64,000 nucleotides of DNA from Clostridia bacterium (GTDB taxonomy: Bacteria; Bacillota; Peptococcia; DRI-13; UBA5745), in the NCBI GenBank assembly GCA_018436095.1, contig JAHDMJ010000026.1:1-64000 (forward strand). The letters are read 5' to 3'. The notes beneath the pieces were generated by a model. It saw only the letters and a list, made by a program, of their open reading frames with translations, searched no databases and was not told the DNA's origin. A program made the position numbers and the translations under genes. Positions 28,178-40,119 of this stretch are shown here, in pieces (positions within the stretch are counted from its first letter, which is position 1; each line of letters starts with the position of its first letter).

Positions 28178-28207
28178 TTGGCAAGATCATTAAAATAGCT
28201 GTATAAT
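28178..28207 (+). promoter_or_regulatory. Promoter of hisH-hisF
   Basis: TTGGCA (28178-28183) and TATAAT (28202-28207) are separated by 18 bases, 34 bases before the hisH start. Nothing else is evident in 27948-28177. Confidence 0.6.
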
Positions 28208-28240
28208 AAATGAAAAGACATGCATCAACGGGAGATTAAT

Positions 28241-28933
28241 ATGCATCTAAACAGAGAAAAAATTGCCATTATCGACTACGGCATGGGCAATATTTGCAGC
28301 GTTCAAAAGGCCTGCGCTTTTTTAGGCTATGAAGGAGAGCTGATCGACAAGCCGGAAAAACTAATGACGGCGTCCAAAGCTATTCTGCCGGGAGTCGGCG
28401 CTTTTGGCGACGCCATGGCAATGTTGGAACAAAGGGGCTTTACTGCAGCCATCAAAGATTATGCGGCTCAAGGCCGCCCTCTTTTAGGCATTTGTCTGGG
28501 CATGCAACTGATGTTTGCCGGCAGTACCGAGGGCCTGGAGGCAGAGGTCCCGGCGGCAGCGCCGGCTTCTATGGCTGTAGAGTCTCCGCCCCTGCATAAA
28601 GGCTTGGGCTTCTTCTCCGGTATTATCCGGCGTTTCCCTGCCAATCTGGCAGTGAAGGTTCCCCACATCGGCTGGAATCTGGTAGAATGCCAGCCGGGCA
28701 GCGCCTTATTTGCAGGGTTGCCCCCAAAGTTCAGCGCTTATTTTGTCCATTCCTATTTTGCCGGAGATACCCTAGCTCCTTACGCCGCCGGCCTTTGCCG
28801 CCATGGCCTGGATTTTGTAGCGGCAGTAGAGAAGGATAATCTCTGGGCCGCCCAATTCCATCCCGAAAAAAGCGGCGATTTAGGTATCCGCCTCTTATCT
28901 AATTTTTTAAGGAGGAATCCCCATGTTGACTAA
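28241..28933 (+). CDS. hisH: Imidazole glycerol phosphate synthase, glutaminase subunit
   Basis: A 230-residue class I glutamine amidotransferase that frees ammonia from glutamine for HisF in histidine synthesis. The catalytic Cys85 lies in GICLGMQ, and the His-Glu pair in [11 protein letters not shown] Pro/Ala-rich stretch of about 20 residues (near 97-115, [16 protein letters not shown]) lies after the nucleophile region and is longer than in typical HisH. The ATG at 28241 follows a GGGAG site; the frame open to 28220 is rejected. It overlaps hisF by 11 bases. Confidence 0.93.
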   Translation: MHLNREKIAIIDYGMGNICSVQKACAFLGYEGELIDKPEKLMTASKAILPGVGAFGDAMAMLEQRGFTAAIKDYAAQGRPLLGICLGMQLMFAGSTEGLEAEVPAAAPASMAVESPPLHKGLGFFSGIIRRFPANLAVKVPHIGWNLVECQPGSALFAGLPPKFSAYFVHSYFAGDTLAPYAAGLCRHGLDFVAAVEKDNLWAAQFHPEKSGDLGIRLLSNFLRRNPHVD

Positions 28934-29693
28934 ACGCATAATTCCTTGCCTGGATGTGCAAAAAGGCCGGGTGGTAAAAGGTATCAAATTTCAGGAGCTC
29001 CGGGATGCCGGCGATCCTGTGGAGGCCGCCAAATTCTATAATGAAGCGGGAGCCGACGAGCTGATGTTTTTAGATATCGACGCCTCCCATGAGGGCCGCT
29101 CTACCATGCTGGATGTGGTAGCCAGGACGGCGGAGCAGGTTTTTATTCCTTTTTCGGTGGGCGGCGGTATTTCTTCCATTGATCAGATCAAGGACCTGCT
29201 GCGTCTGGGGGCGGACAAGGTTTCTATAAACTCTTCAGCCTTGCGCAATCCGGATTTTATTACCGATGCCGCCATGCATTTCGGCAGCCAATGTATCGTA
29301 GTGGCTATCGATGTTAAAAAGCAGGCTGAGGGCAACTGGCAGGTTTATCTCAACGGCGGCCGTATATCCACCGGCAGAGATGCTCTGGAATGGGCTTTGG
29401 AAGCGGAGAAGAGGGGGGCAGGAGAGATCCTGTTGACCAGTATGGATGCCGATGGCGTAGGCCAGGGCTATGATTTAGCAATCACCCGGCAAATTGCCGA
29501 TGCTGTCAATATCCCGGTTATCGCCTCCGGCGGCGCCGGCAGCTTGAAGGATTTCAGCGACGCCGCTACGGAAGGCCATGCCGACGCCATGCTGGCTGCC
29601 ACTTTATTTCATTTCCGGCAGCTGGAGATTCGCCAGGTAAAGGAGTATCTCCAAGGCTTGGGCATCCCCGTCCGCATGGACTGCTACCAATAA
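28923..29693 (+). CDS. hisF: Imidazole glycerol phosphate synthase, cyclase subunit
   Basis: A 256-residue TIM barrel that closes the imidazole ring and yields AICAR. The start [19 protein letters not shown] carries the catalytic Asp, and [16 protein letters not shown] holds the second. VSINSSAL and VIASGGAGS are the phosphate-binding segments. Length matches the usual 250-258. An AAGGAGG site lies inside the end of hisH, so the pair is coupled. No other his gene is present within the window, and a terminator follows directly. Confidence 0.95.
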   Translation: MLTKRIIPCLDVQKGRVVKGIKFQELRDAGDPVEAAKFYNEAGADELMFLDIDASHEGRSTMLDVVARTAEQVFIPFSVGGGISSIDQIKDLLRLGADKVSINSSALRNPDFITDAAMHFGSQCIVVAIDVKKQAEGNWQVYLNGGRISTGRDALEWALEAEKRGAGEILLTSMDADGVGQGYDLAITRQIADAVNIPVIASGGAGSLKDFSDAATEGHADAMLAATLFHFRQLEIRQVKEYLQGLGIPVRMDCYQ

Positions 29694-29723
29694 AAAAGAG
29701 AAGAACTAAATCTTCTCTTTTTT
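29692..29723 (+). terminator. Terminator after hisF
   Basis: AAAAAAGAGAAGA (29692-29704) and its reverse complement (29711-29723) form a perfect 13-base stem with a T-rich end. It overlaps the hisF stop codon region. Confidence 0.85.
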
Positions 29724-29767
29724 GGAAAAATATGGTACCGAAAAGATAAGCCTTAGGAGAAAATAAC

Positions 29768-30196
29768 ATGAGCCTTTTATCAATTGCCAGCAATACCTCT
29801 GCATGGAGAGGCTATGAATATTATAAGGAAAAAAAGGTTATCTCTTGGAAACAAACAAGCCTGTCAGTATTCGAGGGAGAGGTTATCGGAAGCGATATGC
29901 CCTATCATGTGATAATTGACACGGAACACCCCAAAAAATCCACATGTGATTGTCCCCATGCCGAAGGGAAAAGAATTATATGTAAGCATAAGGTGGCTCT
30001 GTTTTTTACAGTCTTTCCGGAAGAGGCTGATAAATATATGGCTGAAATTGAAGAATATGAGCGAGAAGAGGAAAAGCGGGAACAAGAGCACTATGAACAA
30101 ATCGTAAAATATGTAAAGAGCCTGTCAAAAGAAGAACTAAGGGTTGCATTGATTAATGCATTGGTTGAAGCAGAAGAAAGAAGCCGATATCGTTGA
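29768..30196 (+). CDS. SWIM zinc-finger protein
   Basis: A 142-residue protein. Residues about 10-80 form a SWIM domain, with the zinc ligands in CDCPHAEGKRIICKH (CxC then CxH). The remainder is a charged helix (about 90-115, EEYEREEEKREQEHYEQ) and a short SKEELRVALINALVEA end that resembles a domain found after SWIM fingers in other bacterial proteins. SWIM domains often bind DNA or protein; there is no catalytic part here such as a Snf2 helicase. An AGGAG site precedes the ATG. It stands alone; function unknown. Confidence 0.8.
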   Translation: MSLLSIASNTSAWRGYEYYKEKKVISWKQTSLSVFEGEVIGSDMPYHVIIDTEHPKKSTCDCPHAEGKRIICKHKVALFFTVFPEEADKYMAEIEEYEREEEKREQEHYEQIVKYVKSLSKEELRVALINALVEAEERSRYR

Positions 30197-30316
30197 TAAA
30201 GGAGCAAATCAAGAATGGAAGGCGGCAGGCCACCTGCAATGTCATTTAGATAAAGCTCAAATGAAAAAGCGGAAATTTGCAGGGTAGTGACTGTGTCCTG
30301 GGGGCCCGCTCTACTC

Positions 30317-30344
30317 TTGCGTTTCTCCGCTTATCTGCTATACT
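30317..30344 (+). promoter_or_regulatory. Promoter of proS
   Basis: TTGCGT (30317-30322) and TATACT (30339-30344), 16 bases apart, lie 50 bases before proS. No T-box structure was found in this short leader. Confidence 0.5.
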
Positions 30345-30394
30345 AAAACAATGAAAAGCTATGTGCCCGCCTGCCGGGCGTCAGGAGGATAGAA

Positions 30395-31831
30395 ATGGCC
30401 AAAAACGTACAAAACGTAGAAGCGATCACCAACCGTGAGGTGGATTTCGCCAAATGGTACACCGATATTGTTACAAAAGCCGAGCTGGTGGATTACGGCG
30501 CCGTCAGAGGCTGCCTCAATTTGCTGCCCTATGGTTACGCCATCTGGGAAAATATTCAGCATACCTTTGACGGCTGGCTTAAGGAAACAGGCCATGAAAA
30601 CGTCTACTTGCCTATGTTTATCCCCGAAAGCCTGCTGCAAAAAGAGAAGGACCACGTAGAAGGCTTTGCGCCGGAGGTGGCCTGGGTCACCCATGGCGGC
30701 AGCGAGGAGCTGGCGGAGCGTTTGTGCGTCCGGCCCACTTCAGAAACCTTGTTTTGCGATTTATATTCCCATATAATCCACTCTTACCGGGATCTGCCCA
30801 AGCTTTACAATCAATGGTGTTCCGTAGTACGCTGGGAAAAAACCACCCGGCCTTTCCTGCGCACCGTGGAGTTTATGTGGCAGGAAGGCCATACGGCCCA
30901 TGAAAACGGCGAGGAAGCCGAGGCCGAAACCATCAAAATTCTTCACCTGTATGCCGATCTTTGCGAAAACGTGCTGGCTATGCCGGTGATCAAAGGCCAG
31001 AAGACGGATAAAGAGCGTTTTGCCGGCGCCGAGAGGACTTACACCATCGAAGCTATGATGCATGACGGCAAAGCCCTGCAGTCCGGCACCTCCCATAATT
31101 TCGGCGACGGTTTTGCCCGGGCCTTCGATATCCAGTACTCCGACCGCAATAACCAACTTCAATATATCCATCAGGCTTCCTGGGGCATTTCCACCCGCCT
31201 CATTGGCGGCATCATCATGACCCATGGCGACGACAATGGTTTAGTGCTTCCTCCCAGGATCGCCCCCATCCAAGTAATCATCGTGCCCATTGCCCAGCAT
31301 AAAGAAGGGGTTTTGGACGCCGCCCGCAGCTTAAAGGAAAGATTGACTGCCATTTGCAAAGTGAAGCTGGATGAAACCGACAAAACCCCCGGCTGGAAAT
31401 TCAGCGAATATGAGATGAAGGGCGTGCCTCTGCGGCTGGAAATCGGGCCCAAGGATATTGAAAATAGTCAGGTGGTCCTGGCCCGCCGGGATACGGGAGA
31501 AAAGAAGTTTGTACCCATGGATCAGTTAGAAAAAGAGATTCCCGCCCTCCTGGACGATATTCACCGCAACATGTACGAAAAAGCCAAAGCCAACCGGGAA
31601 GCCAGAACCTTCACTGCCAAGACCCTGGAAGAATTCGAAGCCATCTTGGCCAAACAAACCGGTTTCATTAAAGCCATGTGGTGCGGCAATCAGGAATGTG
31701 AGGATATCATCAAAGAAAAAACCGCAGCTACCAGCCGCTGCATGCCTTTTGATCAAGAGCAAATCAGCGATACCTGTGTCTGCTGCGGCAAGCCTGCCAA
31801 AAAAATGGTCTATTGGGGCAAAGCCTACTAA
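30395..31831 (+). CDS. proS: Prolyl-tRNA synthetase, archaeal/eukaryal type
   Basis: A 478-residue class II aminoacyl-tRNA synthetase charging tRNA-Pro. Its length and C-terminal zinc-binding-like domain ([10 protein letters not shown] ... [18 protein letters not shown], ending in the conserved Tyr) mark the type without the editing insertion, shared by archaea, eukaryotes and many clostridia. Class II motif 2 is visible in the [21 protein letters not shown] region, and motif 3 near [13 protein letters not shown]. The RBS is GGAGG, 7 bases from the ATG. Confidence 0.95.
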   Translation: MAKNVQNVEAITNREVDFAKWYTDIVTKAELVDYGAVRGCLNLLPYGYAIWENIQHTFDGWLKETGHENVYLPMFIPESLLQKEKDHVEGFAPEVAWVTHGGSEELAERLCVRPTSETLFCDLYSHIIHSYRDLPKLYNQWCSVVRWEKTTRPFLRTVEFMWQEGHTAHENGEEAEAETIKILHLYADLCENVLAMPVIKGQKTDKERFAGAERTYTIEAMMHDGKALQSGTSHNFGDGFARAFDIQYSDRNNQLQYIHQASWGISTRLIGGIIMTHGDDNGLVLPPRIAPIQVIIVPIAQHKEGVLDAARSLKERLTAICKVKLDETDKTPGWKFSEYEMKGVPLRLEIGPKDIENSQVVLARRDTGEKKFVPMDQLEKEIPALLDDIHRNMYEKAKANREARTFTAKTLEEFEAILAKQTGFIKAMWCGNQECEDIIKEKTAATSRCMPFDQEQISDTCVCCGKPAKKMVYWGKAY

Positions 31832-31946
31832 GTTAATTTTATTAATTTAACCGTAGCGAACGTTTGCAGCCGTTTAAATCTCCTTGATAATAACTTTTTC
31901 TTGATTTAGCCGGCGAGAAGTGAGCAACGGTTAAATACACCTTCTC

Positions 31947-32291
31947 CTAAACAAAAACCGCCTGCACCAAAACCATATAAAGCAAAGTGCCGCCGCCGAT
32001 GGAAAGCAGCATATTGTTGCGCCACTTTTGCAGCAGCCCAATGGAAACCACGCTGATCAGCTCCGGCAAGGCAAAGGGATAGGCCAGAGGCGTGGCATTC
32101 TTTAAGCAATAAACCACCAGCATGCCGATAATAGCATAAGGCAAGACCAAGCCCAGATACTCTACGTATTTGGGCGTTTTCTTATTCTCCGGAAAGAGCA
32201 AAAAAGGCAGAAACCGTGTAAACATCGTTACGGCAGCAATAAGGCCGAAAAAGATCAGGCTTTCCCCTGTGCTCATTGTAATGGTAGTCAT
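31947..32291 (-). CDS. azlD: Branched-chain amino acid export protein, small subunit
   Basis: A 114-residue membrane protein with four hydrophobic helices, of the AzlD family (conserved TMFTRFLPFLLF). With AzlC it forms an exporter of branched-chain amino acids and their analogues. It starts within the last bases of azlC (4-base overlap), typical of this pair. It is convergent with proS; the 115-base gap between them has no clear hairpin terminator. Confidence 0.9.
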   Translation of the reverse strand: MTTITMSTGESLIFFGLIAAVTMFTRFLPFLLFPENKKTPKYVEYLGLVLPYAIIGMLVVYCLKNATPLAYPFALPELISVVSIGLLQKWRNNMLLSIGGGTLLYMVLVQAVFV

Positions 32292-33004
32292 GGGCGGTTA
32301 TACCTCTTTTCCAAGGGCTGGCGCAATACCGTCATCGTCAGTAAGATGCAAAGCATGGCGGGAATCAGGAAACCGTCGGGACCGAAGATCAGACGGCAAA
32401 GAAAGGCGCAGAATATACCGATCAGGGCAGAAGGGCGGCCTTTCACGTTTTGCCATTGGGTCAGGAAAATCACGATAAATAAGGCGGTGAGAGCAAAGTC
32501 GATGCCGGTGGTGTTAAAAGGTATCACCATACCGATAAAACCGCCCACAGTAGAGCCTACAACCCAGTAAATCTGATTTAATAAAGTAACAAAAAACCTA
32601 AACCAATTTTTATCCACACCCTCTGCCGGCTCGGTGGTACAGAGGATAGAATAGGTTTCATCACAAAGACCGAAAATTAAATAAGGTTTCATCCAGCCGG
32701 TACCCCGGTATTTCTCCAGCATGGACAAGCCATAAAATAAATGACGGGCATTAACCATTAACGTCATCAAGATAATGGACAGAGGCTCCAAACCGCCGGC
32801 CATCATACCCACTGCCACAAATTGCATGGAACCGGCATATACGACTATACTTACCAAGGTAGGCCAAAAAAAGCCGTAGCCCTTACTGCTTATCAATATG
32901 CCGAAAGCCAAGCCCAACACGAAAAAACCGGTTAAAACCGGTATCGTATAAGGAAAGGCCGCTTTTAAAGCTTTTTTTCGAATGTTACCCGGGCTCACTG
33001 CCAT
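32288..33004 (-). CDS. azlC: Branched-chain amino acid export protein, large subunit
   Basis: A 238-residue membrane protein of the AzlC/YgaZ family with helices spread over its length and the conserved VVYAGSMQFVAVGMM and NARHLFYGLSML motifs. It pairs with AzlD. No Lrp-type regulator (AzlB) is found next to it. A terminator of ackA lies upstream, so the pair has its own promoter. Confidence 0.92.
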   Translation of the reverse strand: MAVSPGNIRKKALKAAFPYTIPVLTGFFVLGLAFGILISSKGYGFFWPTLVSIVVYAGSMQFVAVGMMAGGLEPLSIILMTLMVNARHLFYGLSMLEKYRGTGWMKPYLIFGLCDETYSILCTTEPAEGVDKNWFRFFVTLLNQIYWVVGSTVGGFIGMVIPFNTTGIDFALTALFIVIFLTQWQNVKGRPSALIGIFCAFLCRLIFGPDGFLIPAMLCILLTMTVLRQPLEKRYNRP

Positions 33005-33086
33005 TATGCTACTCCAATTCTATTCTTTAGCTTCATTTTCTAACTTTTCATAAATAAAGCTTTGCCCATTGCTGGGGTATCCTTAT

Positions 33087-33126
33087 CGAAAAGCCTTGTC
33101 ATTTTTAAGGATGACAAGGCTTTTCC
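33087..33126 (-). terminator. Terminator after ackA
   Basis: AAAAGCCTTGTCAT (33089-33102) and ATGACAAGGCTTTT (33111-33124) are a perfect 14-base inverted repeat with A and T ends, placed 55 bases past the ackA stop. Confidence 0.85.
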
Positions 33127-33178
33127 CATAGGAATCACATTTTGTATGATATTGCTACTATGCCGCCTTAGCGGTTAT

Positions 33179-34366
33179 TTATTTCTTGGTGATCCCTTGG
33201 GTATCTCTGGCAATGACCAGCTCTTCGTTGGTGGGAATAACGAAAACTTTCGTCTTGCAGCCGGGCTTGGTGATCTCGATTTCCTCGCCCCGTTTGGCGT
33301 TTTTCTCTTCGTCAATTTCAATGCCCAGGAAGGAAAGACCGCCGCAGATTTTGCTTCTCATGAAGGCGGAGTTTTCGCCCAGGCCGGCAGTGAAGACAAT
33401 GGCGTCTACGCCGTCCATAGCTGCTGCATAAGAGCCAATGTATTTCTTAACAACATAAGCAAAGCGGTCCAAAGCCAATTGGGCCCGTTTATTACCTTGA
33501 TCGGCAGCGCCTTCGATATCCCGGAAATCGCTGCTGACGCCGGAGATGCCCAGAACACCGGATTGCTTATTAAGAACGTTATTCATCTGATTGATATTCA
33601 GATTCTCTTTATTCATAATGAACTCAATCAAGGCGGGGTCAATATCGCCGGAACGGGTACCCATGACCAGGCCCTCTAAAGGAGTCATACCCATGGAGGT
33701 ATCTACGCTTTTACCGGCATTAATGGCAGCCAGGCTGGCCCCGTTGCCCAGATGGCAGGTAATTACTTTAGCCTGGGGATTATTCAGCATGGACAAAGCC
33801 CGTTCTGATACGAAGCGGTGGGAGGTGCCATGGAAGCCGTAGCGGCGAATCTTATATTTTTCGTAGTACTCATAAGGCAGGGCGTAAATGTAAGCTTCTG
33901 CCGGCATTGTCTGATGAAAAGCCGTATCGAAAACGCCGCACTGGGGAGTACCGGGCATTAGTTTGGTGCAGGCCTCAATACCCATGATATTGGGAGGATT
34001 ATGGAGAGGAGCCAGTTCCACATTGGCTTTCAGAGCTTCCATCACTGCAGGAGTAATCTCTACAGAGCCGCTGAAAGCTTCGCCGCCGTGAACCACCCGG
34101 TGACCAACAGCATTGATTTCATCCAGGGATTTCACTACGCCATGGTTAGCGTCGGTGAGAGCGGCCAAAACCATAGAAATAGCCTTATCATGGTTTTCGA
34201 TTTCCGCTTCAATCTCTACCTTGGCTTCGCCGGGACGGTGAATCAGGATAGAACCGGGCAGACCGATGCGCTCTACCAGACCTTTTGCCAATACGCTTTC
34301 ATCAGCCATATCAAAAAGCTGATATTTGAGAGAGGAACTGCCACAGTTGATTACTAATACCTTCAT
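33179..34366 (-). CDS. ackA: Acetate kinase
   Basis: A 395-residue kinase of the ASKHA fold that interconverts acetyl phosphate plus ADP with acetate plus ATP, the ATP-yielding step of acetate fermentation. Signatures are the start [16 protein letters not shown], the substrate motif [11 protein letters not shown], and [13 protein letters not shown] with GTRSGDIDP. No phosphotransacetylase gene is adjacent. It lies 49 bases after gyrA on the same strand, so read-through from the gyrase genes is possible. Confidence 0.96.
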   Translation of the reverse strand: MKVLVINCGSSSLKYQLFDMADESVLAKGLVERIGLPGSILIHRPGEAKVEIEAEIENHDKAISMVLAALTDANHGVVKSLDEINAVGHRVVHGGEAFSGSVEITPAVMEALKANVELAPLHNPPNIMGIEACTKLMPGTPQCGVFDTAFHQTMPAEAYIYALPYEYYEKYKIRRYGFHGTSHRFVSERALSMLNNPQAKVITCHLGNGASLAAINAGKSVDTSMGMTPLEGLVMGTRSGDIDPALIEFIMNKENLNINQMNNVLNKQSGVLGISGVSSDFRDIEGAADQGNKRAQLALDRFAYVVKKYIGSYAAAMDGVDAIVFTAGLGENSAFMRSKICGGLSFLGIEIDEEKNAKRGEEIEITKPGCKTKVFVIPTNEELVIARDTQGITKK

Positions 34367-34415
34367 GAATTGATTGCCTCCTTAATATTTTCTTTTATGT
34401 GATCTTTAAAATCTT

Positions 34416-36887
34416 TCAGTCCGATAAACCTTCTTCTTCATCTTCCTCATCGTCTTTCACCACGACCTTAGCAATGGCCTGAACCTGGTCATTTTCGCCC
34501 AGATGCATGACCTTCACTCCTTGGGTGGCCCGGCCGATGGAACTGATATCGTCGGTAAAGCAGCGGATCATAATACCTTCTTTGGTGATGATCATGATTT
34601 CGCCGCCGGCAGAAATAGCCGTCACACCGGCTACCATGCCGTTTTTATTGGTGCAGCGGATACCGATGAGGCCTTTGCCGCCCCGGCTTTGAATCCGGAA
34701 TTCCTGAAGCTTGGTACATTTGCCGAAGCCTTTTTCTGTAATGAAAAGAAGCTCTTCGCCGGCTGCGATATTCTCCACGGATACCACATGGTCGCCGGCG
34801 CCCAGGTTGATGCCCTTGACTCCCCGGGATACCCGGCCCATAGCCCGCACATCTTCCTCGGAGAAGCGGATCACCATACCATGGTAGGTAGCCATTATCA
34901 ATTGATCCTGACCCTCGGTAAGCTTAACGCCGATAAGCTCGTCATCGTCATCCATATTGAGCGCAATAATGCCGTCTTTACGGGAGGTATTGTACTCCGT
35001 AAGCAGAGTTTTTTTGACAATACCGTTTTTGGTCACCGTCAGCAGATATTTGCTCTCTTCAAAGGATTTGACGGGAATTACCGCCGTAATCTTGTCGTCG
35101 CCGCTGATATAAAGCAGATTGACGATAGCCGTACCTTTGGCCTGGCGTCCGGCTTCCGGTACATCGTAAACCTTATTGCGGTAAACTTTGCCCCGGTTGG
35201 TGAAGAAGAGGAGGTAGTTGTGGTTGGTAGTGGTAAACAGATGCTCCACAAAATCCGCTTCCTTGGTGGTCATGGAGCTGACCCCCCGGCCTCCCCGTTT
35301 TTGATTGCGGAAGGAGGTAATGGGCTGCCGCTTGATGTAACCGCCGTGGGTAATGGTGATGCAGACCTCTTCATCAGGAATCAAATCTTCCATGGATATA
35401 TCATCGGCATCAGGTAAAATCTTAGTAAGGCGGGCATCCCCATATTTACTTTTGATTTCCTTCAACTCATCCTTGATGATCTTCATTACCAGGTATTCAT
35501 CAGCCAAAATCGAGCGGAGGTAGGCGATTTTCTGAACTAACTGGTCGTATTCCGCCTCCAGTTTTTCTCTTTCCAAGCCGGAAAGCCGTCCCAGACGCAT
35601 ATCTACAATAGCTTTAGCCTGGCGCTCGGAAAGACCGAATCGGTTCATCAGCGCTTCCTGGGCTGTTTTCTCATCTTTGGAAGCCCGGATCAGCCGGATT
35701 ACTTCATCGATATAATCGATGGCGATACGCAGGCCTTCCACGATATGAAGCCTGTCCTCCGCTTTTTTGAGATCATACTTCGTGCGGCGGACAATAATTT
35801 CTTCCTGGTGTTTTAAGTAATAATAAAGTATCTCTTTTAAGTTTAATACCCGGGGTTCGCCGCCTACCAGGGCCAGGTTGATCACACCAAAGCTTTCCTG
35901 GAGCTGGGTATGCTTATAAAGGTTGTTTAAAACCACCTGGGGATTAACATCCCGGCGGACCTCAATCAGTATCCGCATACCATTGCGGTCAGAGGCATCC
36001 AGCAAAGAGGTGATGCCGTCGATTTTTTTATCCCGGACCAACTCGGCGATTTTTTCGATAAGCCTGGCCTTATTGACCATATAAGGAATCTCGGTAATCA
36101 CGATCCTGGTTTTGCCGTGATCGATGTTTTCGATTTCCGCAGTACCCCTGGTAACGACGGAGCCCCGGCCCGTTTCATAGGCCTGGCGAATGCCGTTGGT
36201 ACCGATAATATTGCCGCCGGTAGGATAATCAGGACCTTTGATATGCTCCATCAATTCCTCAACGGTAATCTGAGGATTATCGATCATGGCGATAATGCCA
36301 TCGACAACCTCCGTCAAATTATGGGGAGGGATATTAGTAGCCATACCTACGGCAATACCGGAGGAGCCATTCAGCAGCAGGTTCGGTATCCGGGAAGGCA
36401 ATACCGTAGGCTCCTGCAATTCATTATCATAGTTAGGAGCAAAATCCACGGTTTCTTTTTCAATCTCCCGCAGCATTTCCTGAGCGATTTTAGACATGCG
36501 GACTTCCGTATAACGCTGAGCTGCCGCATCATCGCCATCCACAGAACCGAAGTTGCCCTGGCCGTCAGCCAGCATATAGCGGCTGGAAAAGTCCTGGGCC
36601 AGACGCACTAAAGCATCGTAAACGGAAGAGTCGCCGTGAGGATGATAACGGCCCATAACGTCACCGACCACACGGGCGGATTTACGATAAGGCTTATCAT
36701 TGGTAATACCGGATTCGTGCATGGAATATAAAATCCGGCGGTGTACCGGCTTTAAGCCATCCCGGACATCAGGTAAAGCCCGGCCGGCAATGACGCTCAT
36801 CGAATAGTTGATATAGGATTTTTTCATCTCCTCTTCCAGGCGAATGGGGACAACCTTGCCGTCAAAGAGGCTTCCTTCATTATCCAT
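34416..36887 (-). CDS. gyrA: DNA gyrase subunit A
   Basis: An 823-residue type II topoisomerase subunit that cuts and rejoins DNA. The catalytic Tyr lies in AAAQRYTEVRMSKIA; the quinolone-resistance segment reads HPHGDSSVYDALVRLAQDF, with Ser at the position whose change commonly gives resistance. The C-terminal six-bladed pinwheel follows from about residue 500, with the GyrA-box QKRGGRGV, and an acidic tail (DDEEDEEEG). It lies 26 bases after gyrB. Confidence 0.97.
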   Translation of the reverse strand: MDNEGSLFDGKVVPIRLEEEMKKSYINYSMSVIAGRALPDVRDGLKPVHRRILYSMHESGITNDKPYRKSARVVGDVMGRYHPHGDSSVYDALVRLAQDFSSRYMLADGQGNFGSVDGDDAAAQRYTEVRMSKIAQEMLREIEKETVDFAPNYDNELQEPTVLPSRIPNLLLNGSSGIAVGMATNIPPHNLTEVVDGIIAMIDNPQITVEELMEHIKGPDYPTGGNIIGTNGIRQAYETGRGSVVTRGTAEIENIDHGKTRIVITEIPYMVNKARLIEKIAELVRDKKIDGITSLLDASDRNGMRILIEVRRDVNPQVVLNNLYKHTQLQESFGVINLALVGGEPRVLNLKEILYYYLKHQEEIIVRRTKYDLKKAEDRLHIVEGLRIAIDYIDEVIRLIRASKDEKTAQEALMNRFGLSERQAKAIVDMRLGRLSGLEREKLEAEYDQLVQKIAYLRSILADEYLVMKIIKDELKEIKSKYGDARLTKILPDADDISMEDLIPDEEVCITITHGGYIKRQPITSFRNQKRGGRGVSSMTTKEADFVEHLFTTTNHNYLLFFTNRGKVYRNKVYDVPEAGRQAKGTAIVNLLYISGDDKITAVIPVKSFEESKYLLTVTKNGIVKKTLLTEYNTSRKDGIIALNMDDDDELIGVKLTEGQDQLIMATYHGMVIRFSEEDVRAMGRVSRGVKGINLGAGDHVVSVENIAAGEELLFITEKGFGKCTKLQEFRIQSRGGKGLIGIRCTNKNGMVAGVTAISAGGEIMIITKEGIMIRCFTDDISSIGRATQGVKVMHLGENDQVQAIAKVVVKDDEEDEEEGLSD

Positions 36888-36913
36888 TTAGGGTTCTCAC
36901 CTCGATCCTTAAT

Positions 36914-38830
<1,917 letters not shown>

Positions 38831-38945
38831 TTACCTCCTTATGACACTATAACCTTTTAAAGTTTATCTGATATCTGCTTAATAAGCAAGAGAAATCGCT
38901 TTAATTGATCAATTTCTTTTATCTAAAGTGTATCCCCTGGAAATT

Positions 38946-40091
38946 TTATGTCTTAATCTCTTCAATTTTGCCTCTATCAACATAAAATCGCTTATTTTGT
39001 CTTTTTTCTCTTAAATTTAAATTTCTTGCCTCAGTGGCCGTAATTAGACATTGTATAGATTTTTCATTAATAAAATTCAACAATTGGAGCTGGCGGTTTT
39101 CATCCAGCTCCGACATTACATCATCCAGGAGTAATAGGGGATATTCACCGGATTCTCCCCGGAAAAATTCCAGCTCCGCCAGCTTAAGGGCTAGAACCGC
39201 TGTCCGCTGCTGGCCTTGAGAACCGTACTGCTTTAGATTTATACCATCCAAAGCTATCATCAGATCATCCCGGTGGGGCCCCCATTGGGTAGAGCCCCAG
39301 CGCAGATCTTCCTCCATACACTCTTCTCTGGCCTCGGTAAGAAAAGAGCCGATATCTCTTTCCTTACTCTCGTTTTTGTTGTTTTTGTAGCAAAGAATAT
39401 AGCTAAGCTCTATATTTTCTTTGCCTTCCGTCAGCTTCCTTTGGGCAAGGCGGGCCAAAGGAGTCAGCTTTTCTACGACAGCCAAACGTTTTTTTATAAT
39501 ACGGCTGCCGCATTCAATTAATTGCTGATCCCAAATCAACAATCTCTCTTTTTTTTCTTCTAAGCGCAAGGAAAGGGAGGCCAGTTTTTTTAATAAAGCA
39601 TTGCGCTGGGCCAGCAGACGCTTATATTTATAAATATCTCTGCCATAATTGAGGCTGACCTGGCTGATATCGTAATCCAGAAAATTGCGGCGTTCCTGAG
39701 GGGAGCCTTTGATGATGGACATGGTGTCGGGAGAGAACAAAACGGAGGTCAAAGCTCCGCTTAGTTCTTCCATTTTGGTCAGACGAAGACCGCCGACACT
39801 TATGGTCTTTGCGGGTTTTTCCTCCTGATGGTAACGGATCTCGATATTTGTCCTGCCCCGGCGGTTTTCTACTGCGGCTTTGATTTGAAAAGACTTGGCG
39901 CCCCATAAGACCAACTGCTCATCTTTGGCCAGGCGGTAAGCTTTGCCGATAGAAAGGTAATAGATACTTTCGATAAGATTGGTTTTTCCTTGGGCATTAG
40001 CGCCGGTGATCATATTGATGCCGGGAGAAAATTCGCATTCCAATTGGCGGTAGTTGCGATAATCTTTTAAGTTTAGCGTTGATAAATACAT
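38946..40091 (-). CDS. recF: DNA replication and repair protein RecF
   Basis: A 381-residue SMC-like ATPase that helps load RecA on gapped DNA. Walker A reads GANAQGKTNLIESIYYLS, the signature QYGSQGQQRTAVLALKLAE, and Walker B PLLLLDDVMSELD. It follows dnaN by 28 bases, so the small S4-domain gene yaaA that usually separates them in Bacillota is missing. Confidence 0.95.
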   Translation of the reverse strand: MYLSTLNLKDYRNYRQLECEFSPGINMITGANAQGKTNLIESIYYLSIGKAYRLAKDEQLVLWGAKSFQIKAAVENRRGRTNIEIRYHQEEKPAKTISVGGLRLTKMEELSGALTSVLFSPDTMSIIKGSPQERRNFLDYDISQVSLNYGRDIYKYKRLLAQRNALLKKLASLSLRLEEKKERLLIWDQQLIECGSRIIKKRLAVVEKLTPLARLAQRKLTEGKENIELSYILCYKNNKNESKERDIGSFLTEAREECMEEDLRWGSTQWGPHRDDLMIALDGINLKQYGSQGQQRTAVLALKLAELEFFRGESGEYPLLLLDDVMSELDENRQLQLLNFINEKSIQCLITATEARNLNLREKRQNKRFYVDRGKIEEIKT

Positions 40092-40119
40092 GATATTGCT
40101 CCCGGGTTAATCAAGAAGT

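Noticed and set aside
30197-30394. T-box leader before proS
   Set aside because: No T-box sequence, no specifier stem and no antiterminator; a promoter lies only 50 bases before the gene.
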